Source: Pseudonocardiales bacterium
GTDB taxonomy: Bacteria; Actinomycetota; Actinomycetes; Mycobacteriales; Pseudonocardiaceae
DNA: 13,282 bases
NCBI GenBank assembly: GCA_025465385.1
Contig: JAODNG010000447.1
Coordinates: 1-13,282 of the forward strand
Direction: 5' to 3'
Made by a program: the position numbers and the translations under genes. The notes under the pieces are model-generated. The model was not told the DNA's origin. It saw only the letters and a program-made list of their open reading frames with translations, and did not search any database. Positions 7,988-13,282 of this stretch are shown one piece after another; positions within the stretch are counted from its first letter, which is position 1, and each line of letters begins with the position of its first letter.

Positions 7988-8799
7988 TCGGTCTCGGGGA
8001 GACCATCGCGTTCTGGATCCTGGGCCCGCTCGCGCTGGCTGGTGGGCTGGCCATGGTGTTAGCCCGCAATGCGGTGCATTCGGCGCTGTGGTTGGCGCAG
8101 ACCATGCTGTGCTTGGGCGCGCTGTACATGGTCCAGCAAGCGCCGTTCCTGGGTTTCGTGCAGATCATCGTCTACACCGGCGCGATCATGATGCTGTTCC
8201 TTTTCGTGCTGATGCTGGTGGGCAAGGAAAGTGTCGATTCGGTGGTTGAGGTGCTCCGCGGTCAGCGTGTCGCGGCGGCACTCGCCGGGATCGGGCTGGC
8301 CGCGCTGCTGGTGTCGATGCTGGGCCGGGCTTTCGCCGGGGTCACCGCGGTCGGGTTGGTGAAGGTCAACAGCACTGGCGGCGGCAACGTCGCCAACCTG
8401 GGCCGCAGCCTGTACACCGACTACCTGTTTCCTTTCGAGCTCACCTCGGCCCTGCTGATGACCGCGGCGGTCGGCGCGATGGTGCTGGCCTTCACCGAGC
8501 GCTCCAAGCAGGGCAGGTTGACTCAGCGCGAGCGGGTGGAAGCCCGGATCCGGGGCGAGCGTCCGTCCCCGCTGCCGGGTCCTGGAGTGTTCGCCACCAT
8601 GAACTCGGTGGCCACCCCGGCCCTGCTGCCCGACGGTTCGGTGGCCCCGGAGTCGTTGTCCGAACTGCTTGAGTCCACCGGACGCGATCGTCTCGACGCT
8701 GACGTCCGCAGCGTTGTCAGTGCCGGCGCGGAGCCGGACGCCCGCGTCCTGCGCGGGCCGGTGCCACCGACGGCCGCGGACCAGGAGGAGCAGAAGTGA
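7984..8799 (+). CDS. nuoJ: NADH-quinone oxidoreductase subunit J
   Basis: NuoJ is a small membrane subunit linking NuoH to the antiporter-like subunits. Its third helix contains the conserved pi-bulge region thought to act in coupling, here IVYTGAIMMLFLFVLMLVGK with Y64 as the conserved tyrosine. Five hydrophobic segments fill residues 7-170. Residues 172-271 form a charged, Pro/Ser/Ala-rich cytoplasmic tail of about 100 residues that is absent from the roughly 180-residue E. coli protein but similar in scale to the mycobacterial one (about 260 residues in all). The start is the GTG at 7984, overlapping the nuoI stop, with AGGAGGA at 7974-7980. A TTA codon occurs at residue 26. Its stop overlaps the start of a 10-codon mini-ORF leading into nuoK. 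Confidence 0.96.
   Translation: MIGLGETIAFWILGPLALAGGLAMVLARNAVHSALWLAQTMLCLGALYMVQQAPFLGFVQIIVYTGAIMMLFLFVLMLVGKESVDSVVEVLRGQRVAAALAGIGLAALLVSMLGRAFAGVTAVGLVKVNSTGGGNVANLGRSLYTDYLFPFELTSALLMTAAVGAMVLAFTERSKQGRLTQRERVEARIRGERPSPLPGPGVFATMNSVATPALLPDGSVAPESLSELLESTGRDRLDADVRSVVSAGAEPDARVLRGPVPPTAADQEEQK
8783..8790 (+). promoter_or_regulatory. Strong ribosome binding site at the nuoJ/nuoK junction
   Basis: AGGAGGAG ends 8 bases before the ATG at 8799 and 5 bases before an in-frame GTG at 8796. It is 37 bases away from the nuoK ATG, too far to serve nuoK directly, so it best fits the mini-ORF between them. Confidence 0.5.
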
Positions 8800-8831
8800 T
8801 GGCTCGATCCTGCAGGCAGGTTTCGCAATGA
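8799..8831 (+). CDS. Ten-codon mini-ORF bridging nuoJ and nuoK (putative coupling leader)
   Basis: This frame reads MARSCRQVSQ and stops. Its ATG shares one base with the nuoJ stop (TGATG, 8797-8801), and its TGA (8829-8831) overlaps the nuoK ATG as ATGA (8828-8831). It has the well-placed AGGAGGAG at 8783-8790, while nuoK itself has only a weak AGG at 8818-8820. A GTG at 8796 could begin the frame one codon earlier with a GTGA overlap. I infer that it may pass ribosomes from nuoJ to nuoK by termination and re-initiation. The peptide has no recognisable function, and the arrangement could be chance. Confidence 0.3.
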   Translation: MARSCRQVSQ

Positions 8832-9127
8832 CCCCGACGTACTACCTGCTGCTGTCGGCGCTGCTGTTCACCGTCGGCGCCATCGGTGTGTTGGTACGCC
8901 GCAATGCGGTGGTGGTCTTCATGTGTATCGAGCTCATGCTCAACGCGGTGAACCTGACTCTGATCACCTTCTCCAGGATCAACGGCACCCTGGACGGGCA
9001 GATCATGGCGTTTTTCGTGATGGTGGTCGCGGCCGCCGAGGTGGTGGTCGGGCTGGCCATCATCATGGCGATTTTCAAGACGCGCCGGTCGGCCTCGGTC
9101 GACGACGCGAACCTGCTGAAGTACTGA
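8828..9127 (+). CDS. nuoK: NADH-quinone oxidoreductase subunit K
   Basis: NuoK is the three-helix, MrpC-like membrane subunit of the proton-translocating arm. The two buried glutamates of the pathway are present: E35 in the second helix (FMCIELMLNAVNL) and E71 in the third (VVAAAEVVVGLAIIM), matching E. coli Glu36 and Glu72. It ends in SVDDANLLKY, the actinobacterial form of the tail. The ATG at 8828 gives 99 residues, which I recall as the M. tuberculosis length. The frame is open further upstream, to an ATG at 8669, but those codons only overlie nuoJ and would add a non-hydrophobic extension of 53 residues. A 28-base spacer after nuoJ contains the mini-ORF. Confidence 0.96.
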   Translation: MTPTYYLLLSALLFTVGAIGVLVRRNAVVVFMCIELMLNAVNLTLITFSRINGTLDGQIMAFFVMVVAAAEVVVGLAIIMAIFKTRRSASVDDANLLKY

Positions 9128-9133
9128 AATCCT

Positions 9134-9141
9134 GAGGGGGG
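9134..9141 (+). promoter_or_regulatory. Ribosome binding site of nuoL
   Basis: GAGGGGGG in the 19-base gap between nuoK and nuoL, with its GAGGGG core 7 bases before the GTG at 9147. It supports the GTG rather than a later in-frame ATG at 9204, which lies at residue 20 beside the first helix. Confidence 0.6.
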
Positions 9142-9146
9142 ACGCG

Positions 9147-11093
9147 GTGACCGAGGTCTTGCCCTCCGTGGCTGCCGCCGAGGGGACGGCGGTCTACGCG
9201 TGGATGCTTGTCGCGCTGCCGGCCTTCGGTGCGCTCGTGCTGCTGGTCGGTGGCCGCCGCACCAACGCCTGGGGGCACCTGCTGGGTTGCGCGACGGTGC
9301 TCGCGGCCTTCTGCTACGGCGTGGCACTGTTCTCCCAGATGCTGGGTTTCGACGCGTCGCAGCGGACCCGGGAGCTGGGGCTGGGTACCTGGTTCGCGGT
9401 CAACTCCCTGCAGGTCGACTACGGACTGCGGCTCGATCCACTGTCGCTGACCTTCGTGCTGCTTATCACGGGCGTCGGGGGGCTGATCCACCTCTACGCG
9501 ATCGGCTACATGGCCGACGACCCGGGGCGCCGACGGTTCTTCGGGTACTTCAATCTGTTCGTCGCGGCGATGCTCGTGCTGGTGCTGGCCAACAACTTCG
9601 TCATGCTCTACCTCGGTTGGGAAGGGGTGGGCCTGGCCTCCTACCTGCTGATCGGCTGGTACCAGGACCGTCCCAGCGCCGCGACGGCGGCGAAGAAGGC
9701 GTTCCTGATGAACCGGGTCGGTGATGTCGGGCTGACGTTGGCGATCTTCTTGATCTGGCGGTCACTGGGCACGGTGCGGTTCTCCGAGGTGTTCCCCCGC
9801 GCCGGCGAGATCGGCGGCCCCACCCTGCTGGCGATCACCCTGTTGCTCCTACTGGGGGCTTGCGGCAAGTCCGGTCAGTTCCCGCTGCAGGCATGGTTAC
9901 CCGATGCGATGGAGGGCCCGACCCCGGTCTCGGCGCTGATCCACGCCGCGACGATGGTGACCGCCGGGGTGTACTTGATCGCCGGGTGCAGCCCGCTGTA
10001 CAACCTCAGCCCGAACGGCCGGCTGGTTGTCGCGGCGGTCGGGGTGATCACCTTGCTGATCGGGTCGATCATCGGCTGCGCCTACGACGACATCAAGAAG
10101 GTGCTGGCCTACTCCACGGTAAGCCAGATCGGGTACATGGTCCTCGCGGTCGGGTTGGGACCGGCCGGTTACGCGCTGGGCATCGTGCACCTGCTCACCC
10201 ACGGCTTCTTCAAGGCGGGGTTGTTCCTCGGAGCAGGCTCCGTGATGCACGGGATGCACGACGAGATCGACATGCGCCGGATGGGCGGGCTGGCGCGACA
10301 CATGCCGATCACCTTCGTCATCTTCAGCTGCGGCTACCTGGCGTTGATCGGCTTCCCGTTCCTGTCCGGCTACTACTCCAAGGACGCGATCATCGAGGCG
10401 GCGTACGCGGCGGGCGGGGCCGCCAGCGGGCTCTTCGGCACCATCGCGCTGCTCGCCGCTGGCCTGACCGCCTTCTACATGACCCGACTGATGCTCATGA
10501 CGTTCTTCGGCGAGGAGCGCTGGCGCAACCTGCGCAGCGCCGACGGCCAGGAGTACCACCCGCACGAGTCCCCGCCGGTGATGTGGGTGCCGATGGTGCC
10601 GCTGGCAGTCGGCTCGCTGGTCGCCGGATACTTCCTGGCCTCAGGCGGTCGGTTGGCTCGGTGGCTGGAACCCTCGGTGGGCTCGCTGGTGCCGGCCGAG
10701 GCGCCGTTCCCGCCCGTGCTGGTGCCGATCCTCACCGTGCTGGTCTCCGCAGTAGGGGTGCTGGCCGCCTGGCTGTTCGTCGGTCGCAACCCGGTGCCGG
10801 TGATCAGACCGGAGCGGGTCTCGCTGCCGGTGGCCGCCGCCAGGGCTGATCTCTACGCCAACGCGATCAACGAGACAATTATCGCGCGACCCGGCACCTG
10901 GCTCACCCGGGCGCTGGTGTTCGTGGACAACAAGGGCGTCGACGGGGTGGTCAATGGCACCGCAGCTCTGCTGGGTGGCAGTTCGGGACGGCTGCGCCGG
11001 CTGCAGACCGGCTTCGTTCGTAGCTACGCCCTGGGCATGCTCGGCGGTGCGATCGTGGTGATCGCCTTCCTGCTGGCGGTGAGCTACTCATGA
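9147..11093 (+). CDS. nuoL: NADH-quinone oxidoreductase subunit L (antiporter-like proton pump)
   Basis: NuoL is the most distal Mrp-antiporter-like subunit of the membrane arm and carries the long lateral helix running back along it. The 648-residue protein has many hydrophobic helices and the family signatures. E159 in YLGWEGVGLASYLLIGWY matches E. coli Glu144. K241 in GKSGQFPLQAWLPDAMEG matches Lys229, with the block PTPVSALIHAATMVTAGVYL following. K412 in YYSKDAIIEAAY matches Lys399. The segment KKVLAYSTVSQIGYM is also typical. The C-terminal part from about residue 530 should hold the lateral helix and the final transmembrane helix (VVIAFLLAVSYS). The start is a GTG 19 bases after nuoK. 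The stop overlaps nuoM by ATGA. A TTA codon occurs at residue 251. Confidence 0.97.
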   Translation: MTEVLPSVAAAEGTAVYAWMLVALPAFGALVLLVGGRRTNAWGHLLGCATVLAAFCYGVALFSQMLGFDASQRTRELGLGTWFAVNSLQVDYGLRLDPLSLTFVLLITGVGGLIHLYAIGYMADDPGRRRFFGYFNLFVAAMLVLVLANNFVMLYLGWEGVGLASYLLIGWYQDRPSAATAAKKAFLMNRVGDVGLTLAIFLIWRSLGTVRFSEVFPRAGEIGGPTLLAITLLLLLGACGKSGQFPLQAWLPDAMEGPTPVSALIHAATMVTAGVYLIAGCSPLYNLSPNGRLVVAAVGVITLLIGSIIGCAYDDIKKVLAYSTVSQIGYMVLAVGLGPAGYALGIVHLLTHGFFKAGLFLGAGSVMHGMHDEIDMRRMGGLARHMPITFVIFSCGYLALIGFPFLSGYYSKDAIIEAAYAAGGAASGLFGTIALLAAGLTAFYMTRLMLMTFFGEERWRNLRSADGQEYHPHESPPVMWVPMVPLAVGSLVAGYFLASGGRLARWLEPSVGSLVPAEAPFPPVLVPILTVLVSAVGVLAAWLFVGRNPVPVIRPERVSLPVAAARADLYANAINETIIARPGTWLTRALVFVDNKGVDGVVNGTAALLGGSSGRLRRLQTGFVRSYALGMLGGAIVVIAFLLAVSYS

Positions 11094-12679
11094 GTGGCGG
11101 TGCTCTGCTGCTGACGATGCTGCTGCTGCCGCTGGTGGGTAGCGCGGTGGTCGCCCCGATGCGCTCGGCGCCGACCGTTGCGAAGGCTACCGGGATGGCG
11201 TTCGCGCTGGCCGAGCTGGTATTGGCTGCGCTGGCCTGGTCGGCCTACAACCCCAGCGGCGGGCGCCTGCAGCTAACCCTGTCCATTCCGTGGATCCCGG
11301 CCTTCGGGACCCGCTTCGCGCTCGGTATCGACGGCATCGCATTGGTGATGATCGCGCTGATCAGCGTGCTGGTGCCGATCGTGATGGGCTCGTCCTGGGC
11401 AGACAAAATGTCCCAGGACCGAACCCCGGCGGGCTTTTATGCCTTGCTGCTGGCCCTGCAGTCGTTGCTGATCGGCGTCTTCGTCTCCACCGATGTCTTC
11501 TTGTTCTACCTGTTCTTCGAAGTGATGTTGGTGCCGATGTACTTCCTGATCGGCCGCTTCGGCGGTCCGCGACGGCAGTACGCGGCGGTCAAGTTCTTCC
11601 TGTACTCGCTGCTCGGCGGTCTGGTGATGCTGGCCAGCGTGATCGGGCTGTTCGTGGTCAGCGGAAACCGGCTGGGTCACGGCACCTTTGACTGGGCGGC
11701 GCTGGTGCAGATCGCCGGGACTGTCCCGCAGAGCACTCAGATCTGGCTGTTCCTCGGGTTCTTCGTCGCCTTCGCGATCAAGGCGCCGCTGGTGCCGCTG
11801 CACACCTGGCTGCCCGACGCCGCTGCGGAGGCCCCGGTAGGTGCCGGCGTGCTGCTGGTCGGTGTGATGGACAAGGTCGGCATCTACGGTTTCCTGCGCT
11901 ACTGCCTGCCGCTGTTCCCCGCCGCATCGCGGGCGTTGGCCCCGCTGGTGCTGGTGCTCGCCGTCGCCGGGGTGCTCTACGGGGCACTTCTCGCCGTCGG
12001 CCAGTCCGACATGAAGCGGTTCGTGGCCTACACCTCGGTGGCGCACTTCGGTTTCATCGCGCTGGGTGTCTTCGCCTTCTCCACCCAGGCGCAGGCCGGT
12101 GCGGTGCTTTACATGGTCAACCACGGTATCTCCACCGGCATGCTGTTCATCGTCGTCGGGATGCTGATGGCCCGCGGTGGCTCCCGATTGATCAGCGACT
12201 ACGGCGGGGTTGCGGTGCTGGCTCCGGTGCTGGCCGGGATGATGCTGGTGGCCGGGTTGTCCTCGCTGGCGCTGCCCGGCACCAACTCGTTCGTCTCGGA
12301 GTTCCTGGTGCTGATCGGCTCCTTCCCGCGGCAGCCGGTGTACACGATCCTTGCGACCACCGGGATGGTCCTGGCCGCACTGTATGTGTTGTGGTTCTAC
12401 CAGCGGGTCATGCACGGTCCGGTGCGGGGCGCGGCCGTGGTGGGTGCGTTGGAGGGTCCGGGCGCCACGATCGCGCCGGAGGCCGGCGCGCAGCGCCAGC
12501 GTGCCCGGTTCCCCGACCTGTCGGTCCGCGAGGTCGTTGTGCTGGCGCCGCTGGTGGTGCTTATCCTGCTGCTCGGGCTCTACCCCCAGCCGGTGTTGAA
12601 TGTCATCAACCCGTCGGTCGGGGCCACGCTCACCGAGGTCGGTCTGTCCGACCCGGTCGTCGGGCAGGGAGGTCGCTGA
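11090..12679 (+). CDS. nuoM: NADH-quinone oxidoreductase subunit M (antiporter-like proton pump)
   Basis: NuoM is the middle of the three antiporter-like pump subunits. E144 lies in FFEVMLVPMYFLIGRFGG, the same residue number as E. coli Glu144. K231 in AIKAPLVPLHTWLPDA corresponds to E. coli Lys234. K262 (MDKVGIYGFLRY) aligns with the second pathway lysine. SDMKRFVAYTSVAHFGFI is the standard mid-protein block. About 14 hydrophobic helices fit the 529-residue length, slightly shorter than the roughly 550 I recall for M. tuberculosis. A hydrophilic loop near residues 440-480, Gly/Ala/Arg-rich, precedes the last helix. The start ATG overlaps the nuoL stop, with GGTGAG six bases upstream. Only one base separates its TGA from the nuoN GTG. 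Confidence 0.97.
   Translation: MSGGALLLTMLLLPLVGSAVVAPMRSAPTVAKATGMAFALAELVLAALAWSAYNPSGGRLQLTLSIPWIPAFGTRFALGIDGIALVMIALISVLVPIVMGSSWADKMSQDRTPAGFYALLLALQSLLIGVFVSTDVFLFYLFFEVMLVPMYFLIGRFGGPRRQYAAVKFFLYSLLGGLVMLASVIGLFVVSGNRLGHGTFDWAALVQIAGTVPQSTQIWLFLGFFVAFAIKAPLVPLHTWLPDAAAEAPVGAGVLLVGVMDKVGIYGFLRYCLPLFPAASRALAPLVLVLAVAGVLYGALLAVGQSDMKRFVAYTSVAHFGFIALGVFAFSTQAQAGAVLYMVNHGISTGMLFIVVGMLMARGGSRLISDYGGVAVLAPVLAGMMLVAGLSSLALPGTNSFVSEFLVLIGSFPRQPVYTILATTGMVLAALYVLWFYQRVMHGPVRGAAVVGALEGPGATIAPEAGAQRQRARFPDLSVREVVVLAPLVVLILLLGLYPQPVLNVINPSVGATLTEVGLSDPVVGQGGR
12667..12672 (+). promoter_or_regulatory. Ribosome binding site of nuoN
   Basis: GGGAGG at the 3' end of nuoM, 8 bases before the GTG at 12681. 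It favours that start over the next plausible one, the GTG at 12726. Confidence 0.55.
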
Positions 12680-12680
12680 G

Positions 12681-13282
12681 GTGCTCGGCGGTGAAGCTGG
12701 AGTCGGAGTCGGAGTCGCGGCGCAGGTGCCGCACTTGCAGGCGCCTACGGTCGATTACGGGGCGATCGCCCCGGTCTTGATCGTGCTCGGGGCGGCATGC
12801 CTTTCCGTGCTGGTGGAGGCTTTCGTGGCCCGTCCGGCGCGGTGGTCGGCGCAGGTCGCGTTGACGCTGCTTACGTTGGGTGCAGCGGGTGCGGCGCTGG
12901 GTGTGCACCTCTACTCATTCGCCGCTGACGGGCGCAACGTGGTGACGCTGGCCGGGACGATCGCGGTCGACGGGCCGGCGCTGTTCTTATGGGGAACGCT
13001 GCTGGCCTTGGGTTTGGCGGCGGTGCTGCTCATCGCGGACCGATACGTGGAGCCGGGAGGCGCGTTCAGCGCCGACGCCGCGGTACGGCCGGGCACCGCG
13101 GCGGACCGTGCCCAAGCCCAGGGCGCAGTCGGCACCGCGGAGACGGTGATGCAGACCGAGGTATTCCCGCTGTTCTTGTTCTCCCTCGGCGGCATGATGG
13201 TGTTTCTTGCGGCCAACGACCTGCTCACCATGTTCGTGGCGCTGGAGGTGCTCAGCCTGCCGCTGTACCTGATGTGCGGGTT
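12681..13282 (+). CDS. nuoN: NADH-quinone oxidoreductase subunit N, N-terminal part (partial at window edge)
   Basis: NuoN is the third antiporter-like pump subunit, next to NuoK. The first 200 codons are present and the frame runs off the right edge. Hydrophobic helices cover about residues 28-45, 53-72, 100-119 and 161-174. The block ANDLLTMFVALEVLSLPLYLMCG carries the conserved glutamate of the TM5 region and matches the mycobacterial protein as I remember it. Between helices, residues 124-160 form a polar Ala/Gly-rich loop, also a feature of mycobacterial NuoN. The start is uncertain: the GTG at 12681 has GGGAGG eight bases upstream and a one-base gap from nuoM, while the GTG at 12726 (residue 16) would give an N-terminus closer in length to M. 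tuberculosis. A TTA codon occurs at residue 103. Confidence 0.95.
   Translation, partial: MLGGEAGVGVGVAAQVPHLQAPTVDYGAIAPVLIVLGAACLSVLVEAFVARPARWSAQVALTLLTLGAAGAALGVHLYSFAADGRNVVTLAGTIAVDGPALFLWGTLLALGLAAVLLIADRYVEPGGAFSADAAVRPGTAADRAQAQGAVGTAETVMQTEVFPLFLFSLGGMMVFLAANDLLTMFVALEVLSLPLYLMCG
12699..12716 (+). repeat. Three tandem copies of the hexamer GGAGTC at the nuoN 5' end
   Basis: Three perfect head-to-tail GGAGTC units encode Gly-Val-Gly-Val-Gly-Val at residues 7-12 of the longer NuoN. The unit is a multiple of three, so copy changes would keep the frame. Each copy also contains a purine-rich GGAG, and the last (12711-12714) lies 11 bases before the alternative GTG start at 12726. Confidence 0.6.

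Noticed and set aside
8669..8827. Upstream in-frame extension of nuoK (53 codons)
   Set aside because: It overlies nuoJ in another frame and gives Arg/Ser/Pro-rich sequence with no similarity to NuoK. The ATG at 8828 yields the usual family length.
9860..10849. 329-codon plus-strand frame inside nuoL
   Set aside because: It is a shifted-frame shadow rich in Arg/Gly/Ala, while the nuoL frame through the same bases has all the expected pump residues.
11273..12415. 380-codon open frame on the minus strand opposite nuoM
   Set aside because: It is Gln/His/Arg/Asp-rich low-complexity sequence typical of the antisense of a GC-rich membrane-protein gene. It has no recognisable domain, while the opposite strand encodes an intact NuoM.

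Overview
The window is one uninterrupted stretch of a respiratory complex I (NADH:menaquinone oxidoreductase, NDH-1) operon, all on the + strand. Gene order is nuoC (last codons only), D, E, F, G, H, I, J, K, L, M, and the 5' third of nuoN. DNA is very GC-rich, most starts are ATG or GTG, and the proteins resemble those I remember from Mycobacterium. Examples are the NuoE cysteine block and C-terminal tail, the NuoK end (DDANLLK), the long hydrophilic loop early in NuoN and the NuoI block HQLNR-PDGLEKC. The best guess is an actinobacterium of the order Mycobacteriales, probably a mycobacterium, but a Nocardia- or Rhodococcus-type relative cannot be excluded without a search. At least four TTA leucine codons (nuoF, nuoJ, nuoL, nuoN) argue against Streptomyces, where TTA is rare in housekeeping genes.

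Layout: 1-3653 carries the end of nuoC, then nuoD (quinone-site subunit) and nuoE and nuoF (NADH dehydrogenase module). 3650-6154 is nuoG, the large Fe-S subunit. 6151-9127 holds nuoH, nuoI, nuoJ and nuoK, the membrane heel plus the ferredoxin-like connector. 9147-13282 holds the antiporter-like pump subunits nuoL, nuoM and partial nuoN.

The genes are packed extremely tightly. Six junctions are 4-base ATGA/GTGA overlaps (D/E, E/F, F/G, G/H, I/J, L/M), C/D is a TGATG overlap, and H/I overlaps by 14 bases. Only J/K (28 bases), K/L (19 bases) and M/N (1 base) are not overlapping. No stretch over 28 bases lacks a gene, and I see no promoter, terminator, RNA gene, mobile element or CRISPR array. 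The operon promoter should lie upstream of nuoA, outside the window.

How the parts work together: NuoF takes hydride from NADH onto FMN. Electrons then run through clusters in NuoF, NuoG and NuoI (NuoE's cluster sits on a side branch) towards NuoB (outside the window) and the quinone site formed by NuoD and NuoH. The energy released drives proton translocation through NuoH, J, K, L, M and N. All cysteine ligands for eight Fe-S clusters and the key pump lysines and glutamates that I checked are present, so the enzyme looks intact.

I found no undescribed system. The most unusual detail is a 10-codon mini-ORF that exactly bridges nuoJ and nuoK through stop/start overlaps at both ends. Other small points are long polar tails on NuoD, NuoE, NuoH and NuoJ and a tandem hexamer at the nuoN start.
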